Positions 9,193 through 18,703 of a stretch of 64,000 nt of DNA are shown here, in pieces (the stretch's first letter is position 1; each line of letters starts with the position of its first letter). The notes beneath the pieces are model-generated. The model saw nothing but the letters and a program-made list of their open reading frames with translations, was not told where the DNA came from and did not search any database. Origin of the DNA: Flavisolibacter tropicus (GTDB taxonomy: Bacteria; Bacteroidota; Bacteroidia; Chitinophagales; Chitinophagaceae). The position numbers were made by a program, and so were the translations under genes. The stretch is taken from assembly GCF_001644645.1 (NCBI RefSeq), contig NZ_CP011390.1, positions 1,054,001 through 1,118,000 of the forward strand, written 5' to 3'.

Positions 9193-9807
9193 TTATTTAT
9201 GTTGATGTCGCTCTTTTAAAACGTTAATTACGTCTTGTAAAGTGCAATCCTTTGCTTGCAATAATACCAAATAATGGAACAAAAGATCAGCCGACTCGTT
9301 TAAAAATAACTCTTGGTTAACGTCCTTTGCTTCTATAACCACTTCCACAGCCTCCTCGCCTACTTTCTGCGCAATTTTGTTAATTCCCTTATTAAAAAGC
9401 TTCCTTACATACGAGTTTTCATCATCGCTGGTTCTACGGAGCTTTATAATATCTTCAAGATAATAAAGGAAATCGGAGGCGTGATTGGGTTCACTCCAAC
9501 AAGTATCGGCCCCTGTATGGCAAACAGGTCCTTTGGGTTCTGCTTTAATCAGCAATGTATCTTTATCACAATCCAATAAAATTTGCTTTACCTGTAAATG
9601 ATTACCGCTCTCCTCGCCTTTTGTCCATAATCGTTGCTTTGTACGACTATAAAAGGTAACTAAGCCTGTTTGCTGGGTTGTAGTTAGGGCCTCTTGATTC
9701 ATAAACCCTAACATGAGCACTTTTTGCGTATTATAATCTTGAATAACAGCAGGCACTAAACCATCGCTGTATTTAGAGAAATCAACAGTTTGTAAAGGAT
9801 CAAGCAT
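9193..9807 (-). CDS. hisIE: Bifunctional phosphoribosyl-AMP cyclohydrolase / phosphoribosyl-ATP pyrophosphatase
   Basis: A 204-residue fusion enzyme for histidine steps 2 and 3. The N-terminal HisI part has the metal-binding segments (WTKGEESGNHLQV, DCDKDTLL, GPVCHTGADTCW). The C-terminal HisE part has GEEAVEVVIEAKD and LLFHYLVLL. Length is normal for the fused form. It lies 90 bp below hisF, the largest gap in the his part of this run, and 2 bp above the TlpA gene. Confidence 0.96.
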   Translation of the reverse strand: MLDPLQTVDFSKYSDGLVPAVIQDYNTQKVLMLGFMNQEALTTTQQTGLVTFYSRTKQRLWTKGEESGNHLQVKQILLDCDKDTLLIKAEPKGPVCHTGADTCWSEPNHASDFLYYLEDIIKLRRTSDDENSYVRKLFNKGINKIAQKVGEEAVEVVIEAKDVNQELFLNESADLLFHYLVLLQAKDCTLQDVINVLKERHQHK

Positions 9808-9897
9808 AGTACAAAGTTATTTACCTAAGAATGGAATTCAGAAAGAAAGCCTAGAACAGATTTTAGTGTTTAAATACAAAGCACATTAATTCTATTG

Positions 9898-10656
9898 TTA
9901 AATCCTAACCACTATTCCTTTATTATTAAGCTCCTGCTTTAATTCTGGAATCTCGATTTCTTTAAAATGGAAGATACTAGCTGCTAATGCGGCATCTGCT
10001 TTTGCATCCTCGAAAACATCTACAAAATGCTGAACTTTTCCACCGCCACCAGAAGCAATAACTGGTATAGGCAGGTTTACAGCCAATTGATGGGTAATAT
10101 CTAGAGCAAAACCAGCTTTTGTACCATCATTATTCATAGATGTCAATAAGATCTCGCCGGCTCCCAGATCTACAGCTTGTTTGGCCCAATCAAAACACTT
10201 GGTATCCGTTTTTGTACGGCCGCCATTCAGATATACATACCATTCGCCATCCTCTTCTTTTTTAGTATCGATAGCTAATACTACACATTGGCTACCAGCT
10301 GTATTGGCTATTTCGGTTATCAGCTTAGGATTCTTATAAGCTGCCGTATTTATTGATACTTTATCCGCACCACTTTGCAGCAATACGCTTACATCTTCCA
10401 TAGCGCTAATTCCACCACCTACGGTAAAAGGAATATTGATTTCATGCGCAATCCGTTTTACCAGCTCATTCAACGTCTTGCGTTTTTCTACAGTAGCTGT
10501 AATGTCCAAAAACACCAACTCATCGGCACCTTGTTGTGCATATAACTTACCCAGTTCTACGGGGTCTCCTGCATCACGAAGCTGTTCGAAATTGGTACCC
10601 TTCACGGTCCTTCCATCTTTAATATCCAAACAAGGAATAATTCGCTTAGCTAACAT
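9898..10656 (-). CDS. hisF: Imidazole glycerol phosphate synthase, cyclase subunit
   Basis: A 252-residue (beta/alpha)8 barrel starting [20 protein letters not shown], with the catalytic Asp (CLDIKDG) near residue 11 and the second Asp in [12 protein letters not shown]. Together with HisH it uses glutamine-derived ammonia to form IGP and AICAR. It is 12 bp downstream of hisA and three genes from hisH. Confidence 0.97.
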   Translation of the reverse strand: MLAKRIIPCLDIKDGRTVKGTNFEQLRDAGDPVELGKLYAQQGADELVFLDITATVEKRKTLNELVKRIAHEINIPFTVGGGISAMEDVSVLLQSGADKVSINTAAYKNPKLITEIANTAGSQCVVLAIDTKKEEDGEWYVYLNGGRTKTDTKCFDWAKQAVDLGAGEILLTSMNNDGTKAGFALDITHQLAVNLPIPVIASGGGGKVQHFVDVFEDAKADAALAASIFHFKEIEIPELKQELNNKGIVVRI

Positions 10657-10668
10657 TGTGTTTGAAAA

Positions 10669-11388
10669 TTAGTTAATGAAGCGTTTTAACTCATCTAACT
10701 TGATTCGTCCTTCGTAAATAGCCTTTCCAATAATAACGCCTTTACATCCTGCGTCTTCTAATCTGTATACGTCATCAATAGAACTGACACCACCACTGGC
10801 AATAAAATGTAAAGCCGGGAACTTCTCCGTTATACTCTTATAGAGTTCGGTTGCTGGTCCCTGTAGAGCACCGTCTTTAGAAACATCGGTACAAAACAAT
10901 TGAGTGATCCCCTTTTCAGTATACTTCTGAATAAAATCGTAGATCCAGATATCAGTCTGTTCTAGCCAACCACTAACTGTAATCTTTTCATTCTTCACAT
11001 CGGCACCTAATAAAAACTTTTCAGCACCAAATGAATTGATCCAGTTCAAAAAGGTTTCCTCGTCTTTAACAGCAATACTACCAACTGTAGCTAAGGCTGC
11101 ACCTGAATCAAAAACAATTTCTACATCCTTTTCGGTTTTAATGCCGCCGCCAAAATCAATAATCAGTCCTGTTTTTCCAGCTACTGTTTCCAGAACTTTC
11201 CAGTTCTTTATGGCGCCTGCTTTTGCGCCATCCAAATCCACTAAATGCAAGCGACGAATACCAGCATCTTCAAACTCTTTAGCTACATCTAAAGGATGTT
11301 CGTTGTAAATGGTTTTTTGAGCATAATCGCCGTGAGTCAATCGTACGCATTTTCCCTCAATAATATCAATAGCAGGTATTATTTCCAT
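10669..11388 (-). CDS. hisA: ProFAR isomerase
   Basis: A 239-residue (beta/alpha)8 barrel with the standard start [20 protein letters not shown] and the paired phosphate-binding half-barrel motifs ([21 protein letters not shown]). It converts ProFAR to PRFAR. Its start overlaps the end of the upstream GNAT gene by 23 bp, so the two are translated from the same mRNA. Confidence 0.97.
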   Translation of the reverse strand: MEIIPAIDIIEGKCVRLTHGDYAQKTIYNEHPLDVAKEFEDAGIRRLHLVDLDGAKAGAIKNWKVLETVAGKTGLIIDFGGGIKTEKDVEIVFDSGAALATVGSIAVKDEETFLNWINSFGAEKFLLGADVKNEKITVSGWLEQTDIWIYDFIQKYTEKGITQLFCTDVSKDGALQGPATELYKSITEKFPALHFIASGGVSSIDDVYRLEDAGCKGVIIGKAIYEGRIKLDELKRFIN

Positions 11389-11797
11389 GATGGTTTAACT
11401 CCATTTGCATTTTAATGTATTCAATACCGTTCTTTTCCCAAGTCTCGCCAAACGGCTTCAGATCAAACTGTTTATAAAAATCAACTGCAGACACTCGGGC
11501 ATTACACCAGACTATTTTGTAATGATTTGCTTTTGCCCACTCTATTACATACTGAAGTAAAAAGGTTCCAAATCCATTTCCCTGAAAGTTCTTTCGCGTG
11601 GCAAACTTTCTGAATTGTAACTTTTGTTCAGATAAAAACAACGAAATAACAGTAATCAGCTGTCCCTCTTCATATAACCCCAAGTGAATACCAGCCTGAT
11701 CATTATCTAATTTCACAACATCAATTGAGTCATGCGGATACATCACTTCCTGGCGCAATTGCCAAACATCAGACAAAGGAACTTCATTTACGGTCAT
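11366..11797 (-). CDS. GNAT-family N-acetyltransferase
   Basis: A 143-residue GNAT protein with the acetyl-CoA binding loop around [17 protein letters not shown] (residues 73-90) and a preceding strand ([12 protein letters not shown]). The substrate is unknown. It is wedged between hisH (2 bp) and hisA (23-bp overlap), so it belongs to the transcript, but no known histidine step needs an acetyltransferase. Confidence 0.85.
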   Translation of the reverse strand: MTVNEVPLSDVWQLRQEVMYPHDSIDVVKLDNDQAGIHLGLYEEGQLITVISLFLSEQKLQFRKFATRKNFQGNGFGTFLLQYVIEWAKANHYKIVWCNARVSAVDFYKQFDLKPFGETWEKNGIEYIKMQMELNHHGNNTCY

Positions 11798-11799
11798 GA

Positions 11800-12390
11800 C
11801 TAAATAGATAAAAAGTTTTCAATAATCCGGTCACCGACAGCTGCACTTTTCTCAGTATGAAACTGTACTCCAAAAAAATTATCCTTTTGTATAGCAGCAG
11901 CATAGTTAAGGCCATAATTACACTTAGCAATTGTATACGCACTATCCTCTGCATAATAGCTATGAACGTTATAGATATAGCTATCCTCCTTGATATTTTT
12001 AAACAGAGGAGATTGCAATTGAAAGATCGTATTCCAACCAACCTGTGGCACCTTTAAATGATGGTCTACTCCATTAAACTTTTTGATCTGTACTGGCACT
12101 ATTCCAAGGCAATCTGTATTGTTTTCTTCTGAATGTCGACACAACAATTGCATTCCTACACAAATACCTAAAACGGGCTGTTTCAATTCCTTTATAACAG
12201 AATCCAGCTGGTTCTCCTGCAAACTGCGCATAGCGCTGCTGGCCTCGCCAACGCCAGGGAAGATCACCTTATCTGCACTTTTGATCTTTTCCAGATCTGC
12301 CGTTACTTCAGCATTGATCCCTAAACGCTCTAAGGCATTTAATACTGATTGGATATTCCCTGCACTGTATTTAATCAATACTACATTCAT
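11800..12390 (-). CDS. hisH: Imidazole glycerol phosphate synthase, glutamine amidotransferase subunit
   Basis: A 196-residue class I glutamine amidotransferase. The nucleophile Cys is in GICVGMQLL, the oxyanion region in FPGVGEA and the His/Glu pair in VQFHTEKSA. It supplies ammonia to HisF. Its start is only 2 bp after the trpA stop, which ties this histidine block to the tryptophan operon. Confidence 0.96.
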   Translation of the reverse strand: MNVVLIKYSAGNIQSVLNALERLGINAEVTADLEKIKSADKVIFPGVGEASSAMRSLQENQLDSVIKELKQPVLGICVGMQLLCRHSEENNTDCLGIVPVQIKKFNGVDHHLKVPQVGWNTIFQLQSPLFKNIKEDSYIYNVHSYYAEDSAYTIAKCNYGLNYAAAIQKDNFFGVQFHTEKSAAVGDRIIENFLSI

Positions 12391-12392
12391 AA

Positions 12393-13163
12393 CTATGCTA
12401 ATACCTTGTGTAAAAAAGCCTTTGTAGCCTGCTCAACGTCTATATCTGTTTCTAAGGCCTTTATATAGGCACTGCCAATAATAGCGCCATTGGTGAATTT
12501 GCTAGCAGCTTCAAAGCTGTCTTTGTCTTTAATTCCAAAGCCCACCAAAACGGGATTCTTGAGTGGCAAGCTTTTCAAGCGTTTCAAATAGGATTCAACC
12601 GGAGAAAAATCTTTGTCTGTACCGGTTATCGATGAAGAAGAAACAGCATAAAGAAAGCCACTACTTAAGCTATCTAATTTTATGATTCGTTCTTCAGAAG
12701 TTTCAGGAGTAACCAGAAAAATGAAATCAAGGTTATATTTCTGAAGCACCTGTTTATACGCTGTTTCATACTCATACATAGGAATATCCGGGATGATCAA
12801 TCCATCAACACCTATTGCTGCTGCCTGAGCACAAAAGTTTTCAAAGCCGAATTGTAATAGTGGATTCAAATAGCCCATTAATACAACAGGCACATGGATC
12901 GTTTTTCTAAATCCATCTAACTGTTCAAACAATGTGGAGATTGTCATTCCGTTTTGCAATGCCTTGGTACTACTAGCCTGTATTACTGGGCCATCCGCAA
13001 GCGGATCGCTGTAAGGCATACCTAACTCTATCAGATCTGCACCATTATTCTGCAATGCCTGCATAACCGTAAGGGTACTATCCAGTTGTGGATAGCCAGC
13101 CGTACAATACACATTTAAAACGCGTTCTTTTTTACGCTTAAACAATTCCGAAATCCTACTCAT
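12393..13163 (-). CDS. trpA: Tryptophan synthase alpha subunit
   Basis: A 256-residue (beta/alpha)8 barrel. The catalytic Glu lies in LIELGMPYSDPLADG and the catalytic Asp in GVDGLIIPDIP. It cleaves indole-3-glycerol phosphate and channels indole to TrpB. It overlaps the upstream GNAT gene by 4 bp (ATGA arrangement) and sits 2 bp above hisH. Confidence 0.97.
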   Translation of the reverse strand: MSRISELFKRKKERVLNVYCTAGYPQLDSTLTVMQALQNNGADLIELGMPYSDPLADGPVIQASSTKALQNGMTISTLFEQLDGFRKTIHVPVVLMGYLNPLLQFGFENFCAQAAAIGVDGLIIPDIPMYEYETAYKQVLQKYNLDFIFLVTPETSEERIIKLDSLSSGFLYAVSSSSITGTDKDFSPVESYLKRLKSLPLKNPVLVGFGIKDKDSFEAASKFTNGAIIGSAYIKALETDIDVEQATKAFLHKVLA

Positions 13164-13624
13164 AACTGTTTCTCCATTTTAATATTGGCCCTTTCATAAT
13201 CTACGTTTCCCAAGGGCACTTCTACAAATCCATACTTTTTGTACAAATGAATGGCTGGCCCCAATAAGGTATTGGAATATAGAATCACTTTTTTAGCACC
13301 TAAGTCTGCCGCTTTTTCTAAACAAAACGCCAGCATGCGATTGCCAACCTTATTGCCCTGAAAGGTTTCATCTACCGCCATTTTGCTTAGCTCGTAAGAT
13401 TCATCATCTTGTTTTATTAAGGCAAAAGTTCCTGCCACCTCACCATTGATCGTGGCAAAAAAGATATGACTGCCTTTATCAATGAAATAAGCCTTGGGGT
13501 TAGACAACATCTCTTCATCGATTGGCTCTACATAGAAGTACTTCTTCAGCCAGGCAACGTTAAGCTCTTTAAACCGTTGGGCCAGATCGTCTCTAAAGTC
13601 AATAATTTCAACTGTTGTACTCAT
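13160..13624 (-). CDS. GNAT-family N-acetyltransferase
   Basis: A 154-residue GNAT protein with a clear acetyl-CoA loop (FQGNKVGNRMLAFCLEKA, about residues 88-105) after the strand YELSKMAVDE, and the C-terminal pattern LGPAIHLYKKYGFVEVPLG. Substrate unknown. It overlaps both neighbours by 4 bp (the DUF695 gene above and trpA below), a sign of tight translational coupling. Confidence 0.87.
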   Translation of the reverse strand: MSTTVEIIDFRDDLAQRFKELNVAWLKKYFYVEPIDEEMLSNPKAYFIDKGSHIFFATINGEVAGTFALIKQDDESYELSKMAVDETFQGNKVGNRMLAFCLEKAADLGAKKVILYSNTLLGPAIHLYKKYGFVEVPLGNVDYERANIKMEKQL

Positions 13625-14043
13625 AATAATTCATAAAAGGCAGATACATTTTGCCATTCTTTGTCTGACTCTATTTCAAAACTATTTTCTCTTTCAATGG
13701 TGGACAGAAAGTGTTCAAGAAAGGTTTGTACAGGCTCAGGATCTTTTGTATAAAAAATAATCTCTCTTCTTCTATAAACTGTAGTATGGCCTACATGTAC
13801 ACTATTGGTCTGACTCTCCAAATAGGCAATCATTTCTTTTTCTACTGCCACTAAATAGTCGTGTTCTTCCTCTAATGGGTGTCCCATTTCATTATACTGA
13901 TCCGGCATGATCTCAATAAATACTGAATGGGTATACTGCGCTTGCTCTTCTACATTTTTAAGATCTGTATTTATAATTGCAATTGCAGGGTAACCTTCTA
14001 CCTCAAACTCAAAACCGACATATGTTGCTTTTTCGCTTTTCAT
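13621..14043 (-). CDS. DUF695-like protein
   Basis: A 140-residue acidic cytosolic protein. The segment VGHTTVYRRREIIFYTKDPE followed by a C-terminal FEIESDKEWQNVSAFYELL resembles DUF695, a family of unknown function. It has no catalytic motif that I recognise. It sits between trpB (27 bp) and a GNAT gene (4-bp overlap) and is part of the trp transcript by position only. Confidence 0.65.
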   Translation of the reverse strand: MKSEKATYVGFEFEVEGYPAIAIINTDLKNVEEQAQYTHSVFIEIMPDQYNEMGHPLEEEHDYLVAVEKEMIAYLESQTNSVHVGHTTVYRRREIIFYTKDPEPVQTFLEHFLSTIERENSFEIESDKEWQNVSAFYELL

Positions 14044-14070
14044 TTTACTATTTTATTATCAACTGTTCCT

Positions 14071-15276
14071 TTATTCTACATCCATTATTCGCATATAGGT
14101 AGCCAAATCTTTATCCCCCCTGCCGCTTAAACATAAGACCACACAGTCTTTTTCGGTGAGAGCAAGCTGGTTTAAAGCAGCGAATGCATGTCCTGTTTCT
14201 AAAGCCGGAATAATTCCTTCTAACTTGGCCACCTGGAAAGATGCTTGCACAGCCTCATCATCAGTAGCGCTTAAAAATCGACCGCGTCCGCTTTCAAACA
14301 GGTGAGCATGCATGGGACCTATTCCTGGATAATCCAAGCCAGCAGAAATACTATGCGGCTCTACCACTTGTCCATCTTCCGTTTGCATTACCAAGCTACG
14401 GCTACCGTGCAGAATACCATCTCTACCTAGTTGTGTAGTAGCAGCACTTAATCCACTTTGTACACCATGACCTGCTGCTTCTACAGCAATCAACTGCACG
14501 CTTTGCTCTTCCAGGAAATGATAAAAAGCACCGGCGGCATTTGATCCACCACCCACACAGGCTATGACATGCGTAGGCAATTCTGTTCCGGTCTTTTCTT
14601 TTAATTGTTGTCTTACTTCCTTTGAAATGATACTTTGGAAACGTGCCACCATATCGGGATAAGGATGCGGGCCTACTACACTACCAATAATATAATGGGT
14701 ATTATAAGGGTTATTGATCCAATCGCGAATGGCCTCATTTGTAGCATCTTTCAGTGTTTTACTACCGCTAACTGCAGGAATAACCTTTGCGCCCAACATT
14801 TTCATACGGGCCACGTTTGGTGCTTGCCGCTCAATGTCTTTCTCGCCCATATATACAATACACTCAATACCCTTAAGTGCACAGACAGTAGCCGTTGCCA
14901 CACCATGTTGACCAGCTCCTGTTTCTGCTATTATTCGCTTCTTTCCTAAACGCTGGGCTAAAAGTATTTGTCCTACTGTATTATTGATCTTATGTGCGCC
15001 TGTATGACACAGGTCTTCGCGCTTCAGGTAGATATTTGTATTGAAATGTTTGCTTAAGCGCTGAGCGAAGTATAATGGAGTTGGGCGACCAACATAATCT
15101 TGCAGTAATTGCTGATACTCTTTTTGAAATGAAGCCTCCTGCATGATGTCCAGGTATTGTGTTCGCAGCTCCTCAACATTGCGATACAACATTTCCGGAA
15201 TATAGGCGCCTCCATATCTTCCATAATACCCTTGTTCATTGGGGAAAGTATATCGTGGAGCTTGTTTTGTGTTCAT
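14071..15276 (-). CDS. trpB: Tryptophan synthase beta subunit
   Basis: A 401-residue PLP enzyme of normal length. The PLP lysine is in the conserved segment KREDLCHTGAHKINN, the glycine-rich phosphate site in GGGSNA and the catalytic Glu in ETGAGQHG. It condenses indole with serine. It lies between the GNAT at 15343 (66 bp) and the DUF695 gene, so trpB and trpA are separated here by two non-tryptophan genes. Confidence 0.98.
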   Translation of the reverse strand: MNTKQAPRYTFPNEQGYYGRYGGAYIPEMLYRNVEELRTQYLDIMQEASFQKEYQQLLQDYVGRPTPLYFAQRLSKHFNTNIYLKREDLCHTGAHKINNTVGQILLAQRLGKKRIIAETGAGQHGVATATVCALKGIECIVYMGEKDIERQAPNVARMKMLGAKVIPAVSGSKTLKDATNEAIRDWINNPYNTHYIIGSVVGPHPYPDMVARFQSIISKEVRQQLKEKTGTELPTHVIACVGGGSNAAGAFYHFLEEQSVQLIAVEAAGHGVQSGLSAATTQLGRDGILHGSRSLVMQTEDGQVVEPHSISAGLDYPGIGPMHAHLFESGRGRFLSATDDEAVQASFQVAKLEGIIPALETGHAFAALNQLALTEKDCVVLCLSGRGDKDLATYMRIMDVE

Positions 15277-15342
15277 GTTTTATGTGTACGTTTTACCTCT
15301 TAAAATGTTTTATCCTTTTCGATGGCTAATATCCAGACGTTA

Positions 15343-15861
15343 TCAATTCTCCTCAGGATGTTCTGGCGTCTCCAATATTAACTGAAAGAACTTCAAGTCC
15401 AGCCATTTCCCAAACTTGTATCCCACCTGCTTAAAATGTGCCACTTCAACAAAACCAAAGTGTTCATGTAGCTTAATACTCCCTTCATTCGTAGCATCGA
15501 TTCCAGAAACTATTGTATGCATATTCCGTTCTTTAGCCGCTTTGATAATCGGTGGAAATAGCAACTTACCAATACCTTTTCCTCTAGCCGATGCAGCCAC
15601 ATAAATAGAATTCTCTACCGAATATTTATAAGCTGCCCAGTTACGGAATGGGCCAATAGTGCTGAAACCATAAATAACACCATCCTCTTCCGCTACAAAT
15701 ACAGGAAACCCCTGCTCTTGTTTTGTTGCAAACCACTGTCGTCTCATCTCTATAGTGTGAGGATGATAATCATAAACAGCTGTAGTGTTTACTATAACAT
15801 CATTATAAATCTCTAGCATAGCCGGCAAGTCTACGTTTGTGGCCTCCCGAATAATAATCAT
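15343..15861 (-). CDS. GNAT N-acetyltransferase, phosphinothricin acetyltransferase-like
   Basis: A 172-residue GNAT protein. It has the features of the Pat/MnaT subgroup: start IIREATNVDLPAMLEIYNDV, the segment SVENSIYVAASARGKGIGKL with the acetyl-CoA loop, and IDATNEGSIKLHEHFGFVEV near the end. Such enzymes acetylate amino-acid-like amines (phosphinothricin, methionine derivatives). The real substrate here is unknown. It is third in a series of acetyltransferases within the trp-his run. Confidence 0.85.
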   Translation of the reverse strand: MIIIREATNVDLPAMLEIYNDVIVNTTAVYDYHPHTIEMRRQWFATKQEQGFPVFVAEEDGVIYGFSTIGPFRNWAAYKYSVENSIYVAASARGKGIGKLLFPPIIKAAKERNMHTIVSGIDATNEGSIKLHEHFGFVEVAHFKQVGYKFGKWLDLKFFQLILETPEHPEEN

Positions 15862-15939
15862 AGCTATCAGCTCTATTTAAAGTTTATACAATTCAATTTC
15901 ATCTCAATCTTACCAAATACGCCCAAACCAAATTGCTCT

Positions 15940-16308
15940 CTATATTTTCTCTAGCTGCGTTTTAGTCTTCTCGTTAGTAACATTCCCTGTATTTAAAGTA
16001 CTGGCAGGTTCAAACAAAAGCACCCAAACTTCTTCTTTTGCAACGGGCCTGTGCGCTACACCTTTGGGCACAATTAGAAACTCACCTTCTTTTACGATCA
16101 CTGTTTTATCACGAAACTCCATTTCAAAACTGCCTTTTACCACTAAAAACAACTCATCTTCGTTATCGTGATGGTGCCATACAAACTCACCTTGAAATTT
16201 TACCAATTTCACTTCCTGTCCATTCAATTCTCCAACTACCTTAGGACTCCAATGCTCATTAAACAAACCAAATTTTTCCAGAAGATTTATTGTATCCATA
16301 TCAGGCAT
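15940..16308 (-). CDS. Small cupin-domain protein
   Basis: A 122-residue single cupin barrel. Motif 1 (FVWHHHDNEDELFLVVKG, residues about 43-60) and motif 2 (VPKGVAHRPVA) carry the His/Glu ligands expected for a divalent metal. The function is not known; such proteins may be sugar-binding, dioxygenase or isomerase enzymes. Its start overlaps the end of trpF by 8 bp. Confidence 0.82.
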   Translation of the reverse strand: MPDMDTINLLEKFGLFNEHWSPKVVGELNGQEVKLVKFQGEFVWHHHDNEDELFLVVKGSFEMEFRDKTVIVKEGEFLIVPKGVAHRPVAKEEVWVLLFEPASTLNTGNVTNEKTKTQLEKI

Positions 16309-16924
16309 TTAGTTGTTTTATAAAATGAGCAACCTTATTCATATCCTTTATACCCGGCGCTATTTCAAAACGGCTGTTCACATCTACTGCATAAAGGTAC
16401 GGGTGATGAAAAGTTTTTAGCTTCTCTACATCCTCCAACCCTATTCCGCCACTTAGAAAAAAAGGCTTATTGATGCCTGCGCACTCCAATACCCTCCAAT
16501 CGAATTGCTGGCCACTACCTCCATACGCAGCTGTATCCGTATCAAATAAAAAATAATGACATACCTCCTGAAAGGGTGCTACTAAACCGTCTATATCTTT
16601 CTGGCCAGCTACACGAAACACTTTAATTACCTGAACCTTATCCATTAAATCCAGGCAGAACGCGTCTGTTTCATCCCCATGTAGTTGTACGGCCGTTAAA
16701 CTATAGTCTTGAATAGCCTTTTGCACAACATCCATTTCGGTATTAACAAAAACGCCTACTCTTGCAATATCTAACGCATTGACTAATGGCCGTTCATCTT
16801 CTAACTTATCTCCTGCAAATCGTTTGGATTTATCATAGAAGATCATTCCTGCATAATCAACACCAAGCTCTTGCAAGGTTTGCAGTTGTTCAACAGTAGT
16901 TATACCACAAACTTTGATTTTCAT
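16301..16924 (-). CDS. trpF: Phosphoribosylanthranilate isomerase
   Basis: A 207-residue (beta/alpha)8 barrel starting MKIKVCGITTVEQL with the catalytic Cys at residue 6 (KVCGI), the catalytic Asp in LFDTD and phosphate site FLSGGIGLEDV. It performs the Amadori rearrangement of PRA to CdRP. It overlaps trpC by 4 bp. Confidence 0.97.
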   Translation of the reverse strand: MKIKVCGITTVEQLQTLQELGVDYAGMIFYDKSKRFAGDKLEDERPLVNALDIARVGVFVNTEMDVVQKAIQDYSLTAVQLHGDETDAFCLDLMDKVQVIKVFRVAGQKDIDGLVAPFQEVCHYFLFDTDTAAYGGSGQQFDWRVLECAGINKPFFLSGGIGLEDVEKLKTFHHPYLYAVDVNSRFEIAPGIKDMNKVAHFIKQLNA

Positions 16925-17712
16925 ACCAGCGCATCTCTTAAATCTGATGTAAACTTCATAAAAGCCAGCCCCGGATCTTCCTGTTTCATAAAGTTCTCAC
17001 CAATTAAAAAGCCATTATAACCAGCGCTTTTCAGGTTCAAAATATCCTGTACGCTATTGATGCCGCTTTCTGATATCTTGATTTTATTTTCAGGTATATG
17101 ATGGCTTAAACGAATGGACTGTTCAATATCAACTTCAAAGGTTTTCAAGTTGCGATTATTTACACCTACAATATCTGTCCGCTGTTGGATATGTCCCAAT
17201 TCAGAGTCGTCATGTATTTCCAGAATCACTTCAAGACCTAACTCATGTGCCTTAAGAGTAAAGTCATGCACCTGCTCTGGTGTAAGAATGGCCGCTATCA
17301 GCAAGATAACATCAGCCCCGTAGGCTTTTGCTTCAACAATCTGGTATTCGTCAATGATAAACTCCTTACGTAAAATGGGCACATCATTAAAGCGGGCGGT
17401 GATCATATCATCAATACTGCCACCAAAGGAAGGCTCATCGGTAAGTATCGATAAGCCTGATGCACCATTAGATGCATAGGCCCGGGTTATTTGAGACACC
17501 TTTACTTTATCATTGATAATTCCCTTGGAGGGCGACTTACGCTTAAACTCGGCAATGATGCCTGTTTTCTTTTCATCCAACAGAAAGCGCTTCAAGGAGA
17601 ATGAGGGCTCTTCGAAAAGTGGCAACTGCTCTAATTCGGCAATAGACTTTAAAGACTTTGCTTTTTCTACTTCCTCTCTTTTGTAAGCAACTATTTTATC
17701 CAGTATGTTCAT
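16921..17712 (-). CDS. trpC: Indole-3-glycerol phosphate synthase
   Basis: A 263-residue (beta/alpha)8 barrel. Signature AEFKRKSPSKG (catalytic Lys), LRKEFIID and ISESGINSVQD with the phosphate-binding SESGI are all present. It is not fused to TrpF, which is a separate gene 4 bp overlapping downstream. It overlaps trpD by 4 bp upstream. Confidence 0.97.
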   Translation of the reverse strand: MNILDKIVAYKREEVEKAKSLKSIAELEQLPLFEEPSFSLKRFLLDEKKTGIIAEFKRKSPSKGIINDKVKVSQITRAYASNGASGLSILTDEPSFGGSIDDMITARFNDVPILRKEFIIDEYQIVEAKAYGADVILLIAAILTPEQVHDFTLKAHELGLEVILEIHDDSELGHIQQRTDIVGVNNRNLKTFEVDIEQSIRLSHHIPENKIKISESGINSVQDILNLKSAGYNGFLIGENFMKQEDPGLAFMKFTSDLRDALV

Positions 17713-18701
17713 TGTAGTTCAATTAACTTTTGAAACGATTGATAAGCTTTACCACTCTCTAAACTTTCAATTGCGGCATTATAGGAATCTTCATAATTAG
17801 CAAAGTTACCCGTGCATTGCAAAGCCATGGCCGCATTCGCTAATACAACTGCATTTTGAGCCCAGGTACCATCGCCTTTGATGATTTTCATAAAGATCTT
17901 TGCAGCTTCACCTACCGAGTTACCTCCCTGAATATCGGTAGAAGAAACCGTTCGTTTGCCCAGGTATTCTGGCGACAACACCTCTTCTCCTTTATTCGTA
18001 ATAACCTTGGTATCATTCGTTAATGATATCTCATCATACCCATCTAAACCATGTATAATCGTAAATGGTTTGCCTTCCTGTTGTAATAGGTAGTTATAAA
18101 TGCGCGCCATTTCCAGGCTATACACACCTACCAATTGAAACTCGGGCTTTGCCGGGTTTACCATAGGCCCCAGCATATTAAAGAAGGTACGCAATCCTAG
18201 GTTCTTACGGATGCCGCCTACATTTTTTAAAGCCGGGTGAAATAAAGGTGCATGTAAAAAAGTAAATCCCGATTCATCTAATTCTCTTTTCAATTGGTCA
18301 TTATCGTTCTTAAACTTATAACCCATGCTCTCCATGACATTAGAGGCGCCACTTACAGAGGAGGCCCCATAGTTGCCATGCTTGGCCACTTTTTGTCCGG
18401 CTCCAGCCACTATAAAGCAGGCCAGCGTTGAAATATTAAATGTATTCTTACCATCGCCACCCGTGCCCACAATATCCATTACCTTATGGCCATTTAGATC
18501 AACGGGTACAGCAAGTTCGAGTAAACCATCGCGGAAGCCTTGTAATTCGTCGATAGTAATACTGCGCATAAGAAAGACTGTCATGAATGCAGCCAGTTCG
18601 CTTTCATTGTATTCTCCCTTGGCAATATTCAGCATTACTGCTTTTGCTTGCTCCCGGCTAATGGTCTTATGTTCAAATAATTGTAGTAAAAGCTCTTTCA
18701 T
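17709..18701 (-). CDS. trpD: Anthranilate phosphoribosyltransferase
   Basis: A 330-residue class IV phosphoribosyltransferase of normal length. The PRPP loop DIVGTGGDGKNTFNIST and the anthranilate/Mg segment KHGNYGASSVSGASNVME are intact. It joins PRPP to anthranilate. It starts 2 bp after trpG and overlaps trpC by 4 bp. Confidence 0.97.
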   Translation of the reverse strand: MKELLLQLFEHKTISREQAKAVMLNIAKGEYNESELAAFMTVFLMRSITIDELQGFRDGLLELAVPVDLNGHKVMDIVGTGGDGKNTFNISTLACFIVAGAGQKVAKHGNYGASSVSGASNVMESMGYKFKNDNDQLKRELDESGFTFLHAPLFHPALKNVGGIRKNLGLRTFFNMLGPMVNPAKPEFQLVGVYSLEMARIYNYLLQQEGKPFTIIHGLDGYDEISLTNDTKVITNKGEEVLSPEYLGKRTVSSTDIQGGNSVGEAAKIFMKIIKGDGTWAQNAVVLANAAMALQCTGNFANYEDSYNAAIESLESGKAYQSFQKLIELQ

Positions 18702-18703
18702 GT

